Shown here piece by piece: positions 1 to 10,700 of a stretch of DNA of 64,000 nucleotides. The translations under genes and the position numbers were made by a program. Position 1 is the first letter of the stretch. Each line of letters opens with the position of its first letter. This DNA comes from Phallusia mammillata. Taxonomy: Eukaryota; Chordata; Ascidiacea; Phlebobranchia; Ascidiidae. Below the pieces are notes generated by a model. That model was given only the letters and a program-made list of their open reading frames with translations, searched no databases and was not told the origin of the DNA. Location: assembly GCA_003260075.1 (NCBI GenBank), contig QLIY01000545.1, forward strand, positions 43,861 through 107,860. The letters run 5' to 3'.

Positions 1-2848
1 CAAGTGATGATGAACCTTTGTCTCCAATCAAGTTGCCATCTCCTTCACCACTGCAAGTTTCTGATGATGCTGCCATGTCTATTTCATCATCGTAAGTTCT
101 GTGATTTATGTGTGTGTGTGCTTTTTGCAACCATCACTACTTGGATATTCAATGTTGAGCTCAGAATCACATTTCTGTAAAACTTTGAAATATCAGTAGG
201 TTTGACACCTCATTATGTAAACTGTTGGTATCTAAAACAAAACAGGGCTCAATTGAATGGAGCATCCCAGATGATGTGGCAATCCTGTGACTCTAACATG
301 CGTGCCCTCTCCTTACATCAGATTCATCAATAAACTTTTAAGGTTAACAGCAAGTAAATACTGCCATAATGTGCATGGGTTTTTCTAACCCCCACTGGTT
401 TCGATGCACAGTTATCTGGCAGGGGTTTATTTGGACATAAAAGTGTTTACACAAAACACAGGCTTTTCTTTCAATGTGTGATAGTTTTATGTTCACTTGT
501 TTGTCTGCACTGTTTTCTTATGCACACAGACCCATTGACCTTGGGAGCCCTGCTGCCATCAATACAAAGCTTCTGGATGTTCCTAGTCACTTGATTCCTG
601 TCCGGAAAAACCTTCCGTCTCGAGGACACCCATCAGTCCTTCGCTCAACACCCCCCTATGCCCGATCACCGAACCCCATGCATTCACATTCACCCCATTT
701 TGTCCGTAAATCTCCCATCACCCACTCCCCTTCTTATCCCCAATATGCTTCATCATCACCTTCCCTTTTCGCACCCAAATCCCCCCGTCGAAGCTTTTCC
801 CCAAACCAGGTGTTTCAACCCCACTCCTACAATTCAAGCCCCTCATATCCATGCAACTCACCAACCTTACAGCCCCACAGTGAACCCTCCTCAGAACCCC
901 AACCTAACCCCAATGCCCATCGCCCCCCGGTGATATCTCATTCATCCCCACCATACCTTCTTAACGGGGTAATTGACACACCACCTTCTGCTCACAACCC
1001 CTCTCCTCTGGTGAGTGCTACCCCACCTGGCTTTTCCCATGCAGAGCTGGGTTTACCTCACAATGGGTACAGTACCCCTCCCCTCCATATGTTGGGAAAC
1101 CCCACCGACTATTTATCAATGGGTTCTTATTTGGGTAGGTTGCATGTAACTGGTAATAACTGATACCTAACTTTTGGCTTGGTGTGAAAATGATGCATGC
1201 AATTTTTGACATCTAAAGCACATTCAAACATGCATGGCGCCAAATTCGTTTAGAGATGACTAAGGCAGGTTGAATGTTTATTTGGAAAATGAAAGCTGGC
1301 TACAGGGTACATATTTGCATGTGGGAACAAAATAGAAATGGTATATCGCTATAAATATAACCCAAGAGTCAAAAGGACAGAACAAGTTATTTTTTATCAT
1401 TGGTTTCCCTAATGGCTACATTTCTTGTGTAAAATCCAAGCGTTATATGGAGGATGATAGTATAAATAAGTTTATCCAACATAGAAAGAAAGTCTGGCAG
1501 ATGTTAATCAAGGCTTGTCGGAATGAAGTGATTAGAAAGGCACTTGCAGGAACAATTCATGAGTGTAAGAAAATGTGGTTGTAGTTTTCTTCAGTTGTGA
1601 TGTAGTTGAGAAGTTGCAATCAGTTGTTTTGTAGTTGAGAAGAATGCTGAGAATGTTTATTCACATATTAAACAAGAAAGTTTGGCCTGGTGTGTGGCGT
1701 GACAAATCGTGTTGCTTGTTATTTCATGTTGCGTGCAATTGTGCTACAATGATATGTGTGTTGATAAATTAACAAGAAAATGTACAAAAGAGACCATTGC
1801 TGTACATCAGGGGTGTGCAACCCGCGGCCCGTAGGCCACAATCCGGCCCGCCAAGCCGTTTAGTGTGGCCCTCAACAACACTGGGGGGGGGGTCAAAGCT
1901 TTGAGAAGAAGTAAAAATGCACATTTTAGCAAAAAATTCCCGCTAGTTTTCGGTAAATCTCCTAAATGGCTATACGTAACAAGAATAAGCTAAACCAGTG
2001 CATGGAACTTAATTCAACCAGACCTATGGTTTTCTATTCGCACTGTGACGTAATATACCTCTCTGTCTAGAAAACAATTACTTTGTTGTGAATGCCAATG
2101 TTGTGACGAAACTTACTTGCACCTAACATTTTAAAGTTGATTTTGAAAGCAAAATAAAACAAAACGCAGGGGGTGGAAATAGTATCGACATGATAATGTG
2201 AGCCGCACCAACAGTAGGGTAAAAAAAACGTGCAAATATGGTACATGAAAAACATTGTGTGGCCCTCGCTTGTCCGAAATTGGTTATATGGACCACCGAC
2301 GAAAAAGGTTGCACACCCCTGCTGTACATGGAAAACTGCTTAGTTGTTTGCATGGCACTGTTATACCTAATTTAAAGTCAATGTGATAAAATGGCCCTGA
2401 AAGCAAGTTGTTCTTTACAATTTACCCTAAAGGTAATGGTTATACTTGTAGTGCATAGAAAGCATCTTCTCAGCCACCAAATTGATTTAAGCAGTGTTAT
2501 TGACACATTACAAATATACTTTGCAAAGCTTACAGTGAAAATGTTGATTATCTTTATATTACAACATTATCAGGGCAGGCATTGCTACAGTTTAATGCAA
2601 ACAGGTAATTTTCCTCAAAGGAAAACCTCAGAATAACAAAACTTTACTTAATTTTTGTTGCAGATCCACGATTTTCACTGCTGGATTACTTTCGAAACAC
2701 CCAGCAGCAGTTTCTGCTTGATCCTGGCCTGTATGCAAGAACTTTAGGGCAAAATCCGGCTGCCTCTTCTGGTGAATTACGGACACGGCAGATGCCAGCC
2801 CCTTATAATGAAGACAATATTAATTACTCTTCTGGTGGAATTTTGTGA
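1..2848 (+). CDS. 3' part of a gene for an unidentified Pro/Ser-rich protein
   Basis: Three exons join in frame: 1-91 (reading frame starts at base 3; 5' end outside the window), 530-1134 and 2664-2848, giving the last 292 residues and a TGA stop. Donors GTAAGT (92) and GTAGGT (1135) and acceptors ending CAG or ACAG fit, and phases 2 and 1 match. The middle exon is low complexity, with many SP, SPxYP and PP pairs, and looks disordered. The last exon is more ordered-looking, with a stretch reading DPRFSLLDYFRN and a tail ending SSGGIL. No catalytic motif is visible. Disordered Pro/Ser-rich tails like this occur in RNA-binding and helicase proteins such as HELZ, but I cannot establish identity from this fragment. 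The ATG-initiated open frame from 474 begins inside the intron and is not the start. Confidence 0.75.
1808..2321. mobile_element. Non-autonomous hAT-like transposon, 514 bp
   Basis: The ends are perfect 15-bp inverted repeats: CAGGGGTGTGCAACC at 1808 and its reverse complement ending at 2321. The element is flanked by an exact 8-bp duplication CTGTACAT (1800-1807 and 2322-2329). An 8-bp duplication with CAGGGGT-type ends is the hallmark of hAT elements. There is no transposase frame, so it moves, or moved, in trans. It sits in the last intron of the first gene. Bases 1883-1892 are a run of exactly ten G, so part of the interior may be missing (see the spacer finding). Confidence 0.92.
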
Positions 2849-3450
2849 TCTACCTGACTCTGATGCATGCAAGTTTTTTTCCAACTCAGTGGCCTATGTG
2901 CCTGTGTGTTCACCTGTCTCGGAACATTGACACAAAACAATGCAACAAGCTAACTCCACTGAAAATCTTCTATACCAGTAACAGTACACAGCAATTGAAT
3001 TTTTTGCAATCATAATTTTGCATTTTTTAAACTTTGTTTTTCTAAGTTGCTATGACAGTAATTTTTTTCAGTAAATAGATAATTTTCAGATTAAGCACCA
3101 TTCTGGAGTTTTTTTGCAGACCCGTTGTGGCCACAGTGCAGCTCTTACTCATTTTGTGTGTAAATTTAGACTTCAGTTCATGGCGCTCTTTTGGTTCTAT
3201 TTATTTTTGTTTTTTTTATCTTTCATTTGCAAGAAGACATACCAAGTAGACAGTTTATGTGTGCTGTGGTACCAAACTGTCTCAAAATGATGATGAAGGA
3301 TGGAAAAGACTGTGTTGTGGTTTGCAATTTTAGTTGAAGTTTTTTGCTTCTTTTCCTTACCACAGAGGTGACATCAGTGTAATTCGTCGACGTCTTTGTT
3401 GAAACCTGTCCGCAAATTTCTTTTTCTTGCTTTTTTTTCTGGTAATAAAT
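2849..3450 (+). other. 3' UTR of the first gene
   Basis: About 600 bases of T-rich non-coding sequence follow the TGA at 2846-2848 and end near an AATAAA at 3444-3449. No exon-like open frame or repeat is evident. Confidence 0.5.
3444..3449 (+). terminator. Candidate polyadenylation signal of the first gene
   Basis: A canonical AATAAA about 600 bases after the stop codon, in a T-rich context; there is no transcript evidence. Confidence 0.5.
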
Positions 3451-3834
3451 TTCTATTTCGACTGCACTGGTTCAAATTAGTGGGACTGGGCCATTGGATA
3501 TGGGTACTTTGTGGTGAGGTAATTTACAGTTACGACGTCGGCATATCTGTGGCAAGTTATCAATGACAAGAAAAAGTAATACCGTAATTTTCCAAGTATA
3601 GTGCGCCCCCGTGCATAATACGCACCCTAAAAATGGCATGTCGATGCTGGAAAAAAGCCTGTACCCATGTATAATACGCACCCAAATTTTTACTCTTAAA
3701 TCCGTAAACGTAAAATTATTTCAGAAAAAAGATCATCTTTTGAAACAACCGGATGTTATTCTGCCGGTCAGTATCACTGCGCATGCGCTCGCAAAACTCG
3801 ATAATGTTTAGGATTTGTGTAGGGTACATCGTGA

Positions 3835-5400
3835 CGGTAAGCACTTAATGTAAAGCGGCAGGTACTGGGATACCGTTGATACACAAAAATAACAATCAAA
3901 ATGAAACCCACTTGTGACGTCATAACCACACTCCCGCATTACATGTTTAAGCTGTTTGCCACTTGCAACAAAGTGAATGATGCGATTTAAACCATTATTG
4001 CTATATTTTTAATTATGTTTTACTGATTAATTATACTTTTTGTTTTAAGCCTGAAATTAATGTATCAAGCAACATATTTTTGAAATGTAGCATGGGAAGT
4101 ACAAATATGAACGTAATTATTTTGCTAGTTTGCTTTAAAGTTCAAGTAATTGTGGTTTATCTCATATGGAATTAAACATCTGAACATTGCAAAGTCAAAT
4201 GTTTCTGATAAACTACCATTATTTTAAACGCTTTTACGATATTTTAAATATATATCTGTTAAGGAGTTCAGGGGTTAAAGTTTGCGGTCAACACGTGTTT
4301 ATTTTACGTCGCAGCTCGTGTTTGAAGTGGCGTCTTTTTAGAAGGGCTACTCTAAAATACGCAATCTACGCAATCTACGCAAACTATACGCAATCTACTA
4401 AAAAAATTAACTAAGATGTTGACGGTTAGGGCTATTAGGGTCAGGGTGAGGGTTTGTGATACAAATAACTTTATAATTTAATTTCAGATGCCTTTCAGGT
4501 CTAATTTTCTCACAAGTGTTAACATGCGGTACCATATAGTGTTTAGTACCACTCTCAACACATATTAAGCCCAAACTGGACATCTAAAACTANTACATAT
4601 TAAGCCCAAACTGGACACCCAAAACTAAATTATAGTGCTATTGCGTAGATTGGTATTTTTTTTTGATTGGTACTTACCATTGGTATTTTGGCATTTGTTT
4701 TATCTTTATGATAGCTTTTTGCATGTTGGCAATGCCATGTGGAGGACTGCTTAATGACAAATGGAATATTATTACTATTCCAATAGATCTTACTTTTGTG
4801 GATGTCTGCAACAGAATATATAGGTGGTGATGTCGTTAATGGATGTAATAAACTTGCGTGCATTTTCTAAAAACCTGTACGCTTACCATATGTGTGCGTT
4901 TATCGTTTAACGTATTTGGTCAGAGTGGAAGTTTCGTGTTGATTAACAGCAGCTTCCACCTCTGCCATAGACAAGAACGTCTGAAATAAACACATCTGTT
5001 AAAAAAATAAAATGGGGGAAAGGAAAATAAATGTATTTTTGTAATGTACAGGTAGCAGGCTACAATTTTTTTTTTTTTATTTTTTTTTTCAATTCGCAGT
5101 AAGTGGTCAAGTGCAGTGTGTATAGACAAAGTCACTTTGTGTATAGCAACAGATTGTAAACACGCACGTAATTTTGGCAACATGACCTTTACTTCGCTAG
5201 AGCGAATAACCTTCGACTGAGGTCACAAAAAAGAAAATTACCTTTTCTCCAATAAAATTCATGACTTCTGCTCGATTTTCATGTGAAAAAGGCATAATTT
5301 AAGATTGCAGAGATAATTTTAAGGGTTTCCCGCCAAATTTGTTGATTTTTTCTTGACAACGGTAACCCAGTACCTGCCGCTTTACATCAAGTGCTTACCG
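3835..5400. repeat. Long-range inverted repeat, possible decayed DNA transposon
   Basis: Bases 3835-3879 and 5356-5400 are inverted copies of each other with a few mismatches; the shared core includes AAGCGGCAGGTACTGGG. The 1.5 kb between them has no transposase frame. The arms look like terminal inverted repeats, but I found no convincing flanking duplication, so the class is open. Confidence 0.55.
4560..4626. repeat. Tandem duplication of about 32 bp around an ambiguous base
   Basis: The unit starting ACATATTAAGCCCAAACTGG occurs at 4560-4591 and 4595-4626, with an N at 4593. The N at the junction suggests an unresolved allele or assembly join. Confidence 0.7.
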
Positions 5401-5538
5401 CAATCCAGGGTTTATACTATAGAGATCAGTGGTGACACCCCAGCCCTGTCATTGACGCCTGTCACAAACAGTGACAAGTGTCACGAAAAAGTCACAACCC
5501 CTGTTGCGTTATGGTGTTAGTCGCTCTACCCAAAATCA

Positions 5539-5621
5539 GGGACACCCTGTCACAAATCAGGGACACCTGTCACAAATCAGGGACACCCTGTCACAAATCT
5601 GGTACAGCCTGTCAGTGACAG
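5539..5621. repeat. Minisatellite, 20-21 bp unit
   Basis: Units of the form GGGACACCCTGTCACAAATC start at 5539, 5560 and 5580, followed by a diverged fourth unit. Looser GTCAC-rich relatives extend over 5440-5645. The array interrupts the 5' part of a repeat whose second copy (6727 onward) lacks it. Confidence 0.8.
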
Positions 5622-5650
5622 GCAGCGAGTGACACCCTGTCACTAAATTG

Positions 5651-5804
5651 TTACATCCCCGTCTCGAATGAAGACCATTTTGTCTCATTGGATGTAACGC
5701 TGAATAACAATGCGTTTTTAGCCGTGTATTGCTGCAAGCGCAACAACACCTACGAAGTACGAACTACCACGAAGTCGGTTTTTTGAAGACAAAATTTGCA
5801 GTTA
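5651..5804 (+). repeat. 154-bp repeat, copy 1 (abuts the N gap)
   Basis: Reads the same as 6754-6907 by eye over 154 bp and stops at the N gap. Part of the sequence upstream (from 5402) also matches the flank of copy 2, but is split by the minisatellite. It may be an interspersed repeat or an allelic duplicate placed across the gap. Confidence 0.8.
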
Positions 5805-6153
5805 NNNNNNNNNNNNNNNNNNNNNNNNNNNNNNNNNNNNNNNNNNNNNNNNNNNNNNNNNNNNNNNNNNNNNNNNNNNNNNNNNNNNNNNNNNNNNNNN
5901 NNNNNNNNNNNNNNNNNNNNNNNNNNNNNNNNNNNNNNNNNNNNNNNNNNNNNNNNNNNNNNNNNNNNNNNNNNNNNNNNNNNNNNNNNNNNNNNNNNNN
6001 NNNNNNNNNNNNNNNNNNNNNNNNNNNNNNNNNNNNNNNNNNNNNNNNNNNNNNNNNNNNNNNNNNNNNNNNNNNNNNNNNNNNNNNNNNNNNNNNNNNN
6101 NNNNNNNNNNNNNNNNNNNNNNNNNNNNNNNNNNNNNNNNNNNNNNNNNNNNN
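5805..6153. other. Assembly gap, 349 N
   Basis: A continuous run of N. The open frames that cross it on both strands are artefacts. Confidence 1.
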
Positions 6154-6753
6154 AATGCACCATCTGTTATAATGGTGATCATCTGACAAAAAATACAGGA
6201 TATCTGTATAAACTTGGCTGGTGTATTTGTTGCCTTCAGTCCTGTTTCGCAAGAATTTAAGTGATAACTGGTGTACAGGTGTGTTTTTGCAGAAAATTGC
6301 TTATTAAGTAGAATAAAAACAATATTTCATGATTCTGACTGAAATAGTACATAAATAGGCAACTCATTTGGGTAGTTAAACTCATCCACCCTAACTGCTA
6401 TGATGTCTTAAATGCATTTATATGCACATGTATCTCTTTGAGATATGAGATTTTTATTAAGAGTTTTAGTTTGAGAATTCACAACATTAGAAAAAATTTA
6501 TTCAACACATGTTGGTTGCAAACAGAAAAAGGGTAGATTAAATGAGCTAATTGTGAGCTTACTAGATTTATGGTTAGTAACATAGAAGGAAAATAATGTT
6601 GAACCTACTACCAAAACTTTTAAACAGCCATATTTTAGCTCCAAGACTTTGCTGACAATAAAAACAGCAGTTTGGATCAGCACAAGGTGATGCTAAAAAA
6701 ATCACCCAACCGTTCAACGGAGTAGCGCAATCCAGTGTTTATAGAGATCAGTG

Positions 6754-6907
6754 TTACATCCCCGTCTCGAATGAAGACCATTTTGTCTCATTGGATGTAA
6801 CGCTGAATAACAATGCGTTTTTAGCCGTGTATTGCTGCAAGCGCAACAACACCTACGAAGTACGAACTACCACGAAGTCGGTTTTTTGAAGACAAAATTT
6901 GCAGTTA
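6754..6907 (+). repeat. 154-bp repeat, copy 2
   Basis: Second copy of the 5651-5804 block, same orientation, with the upstream flank intact from about 6727 and without the minisatellite. Confidence 0.8.
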
Positions 6908-7779
6908 ATGCTTAATTATAGTGGCGACCCACGACTTAAAACGGTTATGTGTGTTACTGTGTTCTGCGGTTACGTCAAATTACTGCGACACTAGAACGAT
7001 CAATCGCGGAAAAGATTGCTAAAGGTTATGCCTATTTAGGTTGGGGGCGAGGTTTTTTGTATTAGTATAATACAGTATTTACCTGCGGTTCAGGAAAAAA
7101 ATGCTTGCGTGCATGGAAAACGCCGAATCCAAAAACTGCTGAACCGCGCATAATAATAGCTTTAGCTATTACAAAGCGTCACCCGATCCCTAATCGCACT
7201 ATACATAAGCATGTTTGGCCAATTCAGCAATATATCAGGTACACCTGATGTTCAGAAGACATGCCTCTCCGAGATTACACATTTTGGTGGTTACCTGATG
7301 TTCAGCACCAATGCATTACCATACAGTTTCTCATGTTCGCTTGCTTACAAATGCCAGCACCATTGCAATTTCGATCCTTTCACCGTACCACATGTTTTAG
7401 TGTTACCCACCAATCCAATATGGGTTGTTTTCCTTTTATTCTCACAAAATCTTCATCATCAGCGATATGAAGGTGCACCAAGTTATGCAAAGTTAACTGT
7501 TTGAAGGTGAACCAAGCAATCATGCATATTTTAAAACCATCTATGATAAACTTGAGTGTGTGCCAAGTCGATGGTTTTAATGACAAAATAATGTACTGCT
7601 TTGCTGTTGATTTCATGGATGCTTGTCTTTCTGCTCCCTAATTAAGAAAGCATGCATGAATAGCTTTCAGCATGATTGGGCCTAACATTCCCTAAAAGGC
7701 TTGCTCATGTTGTTTTGACCAGTTACATTAGGTTGTGTGTAATTTAACAATAATGCATTGATATCAAATATCTACAAAC

Positions 7780-10700
7780 ATGAGTACAATGAAGCGCACT
7801 GGTCTTGGGGGTGGGAAGAGAATTGCCCGAACTGCTTCTTCCACGCGGCCAACACAACCCCACAATTTATCCGATCAAAGCTTTATTGCACTAGGAACGA
7901 AAAACAAGCCAACATATGCTATAGGAAGTGGTGATGGTAAGTATATTCTCAATAATTTAGTATTGTTTGTATCATTTTTATCTGCATGTGAATAATGTAT
8001 TTCTTAAACTAATGGTAGGCTGATGTTCAAGGTATAAAATGGAATTTGCCTTTAACTTAATGCTAAAAAATGGAATTGGCTATATATGGTATGTTTAAGT
8101 TCAATTTTAACTTTTGTTCTGAATATACATTTCGTTTTTTGTTTATTTGTTTTTCTGTTCTTGTGTAATGTCAAGTTCGGTATAAAGTGCATGAGAAAGT
8201 ATAAAATGTGTTGCAGCCTTTACAGACGTGGTGTATTTCTTTTGCAAACCTAAAAAAATAAGACAACTGTTTCCCTAACTGTGGCTTGTACTAAAATGTC
8301 CTTTTTCATCATTTTTATTGTATCAACTTAGGTTTGCCACCAGGAAAGAAACTGAAGCCTTCTGGCACACCAAGTCATCCACACCTTTACACAATGGCAC
8401 CAATGAGTCGATTAGCAACACCTGTGGAATCAAGCCGGATGTCTCCAACTATTCCTGAACCTTCTGCTCCTTGTATTGATTGTGCACCAGCTGAGTTGGT
8501 TGATCAAGTTCTGAAGTATGTAGATGTGGATCAGGATCATGTTGAGGTAAATGATTCCTCTATTGTTAAATTGCTTAATGTTGAATAAAATGACATGAAA
8601 TAAAATAAAAAAGTTTTTTTTTGCTCAGGGTTTGCTGTGTGGAGCTATTCAAACTTTGAGACTGAACAAAAACAAGCCAGACATGACCACAATACTTTCA
8701 ATGTTCTATTTGGCCAAAGAAAGACCCGATATGTTCAAAACAGAAGCAGTTATTGAGCATCTTGCCAGTTTGCTGAAAAAAGATCTGACACCAGAACCAA
8801 TAAAATCGAAAGGTAGATTGCATGTAAATTTAAGCAATGAAATTTTGGAAAACCTTGTTTGACAAAATAAGGAGCATGTAACATTTCTGTGTATTTAGGT
8901 GTTTATATGCTGGCAATAATGAGCTGTAATATTATTAATGCTGTATTGGAGCTTTCTGAAGACTGGCCAGATCTTCTTGCAAAGGGTAAGATATAATCAT
9001 AAGGCAAATGATACCAATATTAACCATCTTTAAGATACAGTTAAATACATAGATTTCTTTTTTTCTATTTTAGTGTTTCTTGATGATTCCTTGGCTGATC
9101 GTGTATGGGTTGATCACCCTGAGTGTCAAGTATTTGTAAGAAATATTCTCACTGCATTTGGTACAAAGGTCAATGATAGGTCAGAAGGTGACAGTGATAT
9201 TGTGATGACAGATCTTACATCCAAAGAAGCATCAATTACAAGGTGTTTTTCAAAGTTATCATAAAATATGTCAAGTTTTATTTGTCTTAATTGACATTTT
9301 TCTCACTTTTAGTACATTCTCCTAAACATTTTTAGTTATCATGTAATGTAACGAGTTCCAAAGCGTTTAGCGTTTTTTATTGATATAAAACATATCTACA
9401 ATCTGAACTAAATAAAAAGCTAAAAATTGAATTTTTGGAAATGATTTTTTTTCTCAGATTTCAAAATACAGCAGAAGTGCAACACCTGGCCATTGATATT
9501 CTCAAAGATCGTCTTTCACGGCGAATACCAGACATCAATCCAGTTGGTGGTGGTGCTGGACCTGGTGCTAGTGCAGTTGGTATGTCTGGTCGAAGTCTCA
9601 TTAAGACACTTGCATCTACATGTGGAGTGCAGGAGATTCGAAGTATGTCAAGTCAGAAGCTTGAAATGTGGCTGCAAAATCCAAAACTGGTCAAACCAGC
9701 CCAGGTGAGCTGTTTTAACGCTTCACTCCTGGGCCTTGCTTGTTACAAATTGTGCATAGGTTATTCACAGTGTTGTAACTATGTTGTGTTTGTTTTTATG
9801 TGCCCTTTTGTGTGTGTGTGTATAAATGACTCTTCTGGTAAATGGGAATTCCTACTTGCCAAGCCCTCTGTTAGAATTAACTGAAACATGCAACAAAAGA
9901 AGATATTCTTTACTAACCATATTTGTTACCAGATTGCATTTACCAAATTTGTTCTGTATGATGCTTTGTAGCAAAAACTGTAAAACTTATGCTGTGATTT
10001 AAATGTAAAAACAGTTTTCTAAAAAATTACAGCAGTGGCACTTTATAATCAGTGCCATTAATTTCCGCATGTAAATTCATATCCCAACTTTACTATTTCC
10101 TTTGCAACAGGATTTATTGATGGCAATTTGCATGAACTGTAAGTCTCATTCGCAAGAAGATGTGGACACCATTGGCAACTTAACAAAGATGCGATTAAAA
10201 TCCAAGCCATTACTCAATTTCTATCTAATTTGCCTTAAGGTTTGTTCTCATAAATGTTGTGGTTTTTCCAAGTAATTTATGACCAAACAAAGCAATAGCA
10301 CCAGATCCTTCCTATTTGAAAAAAATATTAAATGCAGAATCTACATTTTTTCGAACAACATTAGGCACTCATAATGATTTTCTAAAGGTTTTTAATTGAA
10401 CTCTGTATTTTTTAGGAACTTATTGATGCCCATCCAGATAACTTAAAGACCATGTTTAGTTATGTTTTGTACAATGAACTTTCCAATGCACGACATCCAG
10501 GCAACATGGCAGTTGTTGTGTCCACTCTGCAAAACTTTCCAGAAATTGGTGCAAAAACATTAGGTATGTTTATTTGTTACAGTGCTATGAGTTTTTTTTA
10601 CAAATAAATATGTCTTTCAACTTTGTTAAAAGCGAATCATTTTTTTTCTCACTGCAATTTTTGTGTTTCTGATGGTAAAATTATAAATAATGTTGCTGCA

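Larger units (their letters stand above)
3451..7779. other. Intergenic, repeat-rich, no gene recognised
   Basis: This 4.3 kb between the first gene and INTS1 holds a long-range inverted repeat, a small tandem duplication with an N, a minisatellite, a repeated 154-bp block and an assembly gap. Bases 3591-3690 contain two copies of a motif built around TATAATACGCACCC, which looks like the edge of an old repeat. None of the open frames here (for example 7211-7504) shows a recognisable domain. The INTS1 promoter must lie near the right end, but no TATA box stands out. Confidence 0.6.

Noticed and set aside
474-529. ATG at 474 as start of the Pro/Ser-rich protein
   Set aside because: It lies in the intron; the acceptor at 528-529 and the phase match with the exon ending at 91 show the exon starts at 530.
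4418-4453. Telomere-like repeat (GTTAGGGCTATTAGGGTCAGGG)
   Set aside because: Only irregular, non-tandem TTAGGG-like words; no array.
5729-6260. Several long open frames on both strands
   Set aside because: They are open only because they cross the 349-N assembly gap.
7211-7504. 97-codon plus-strand frame upstream of INTS1
   Set aside because: No domain, no splice partner and no codon pattern like the neighbouring genes.
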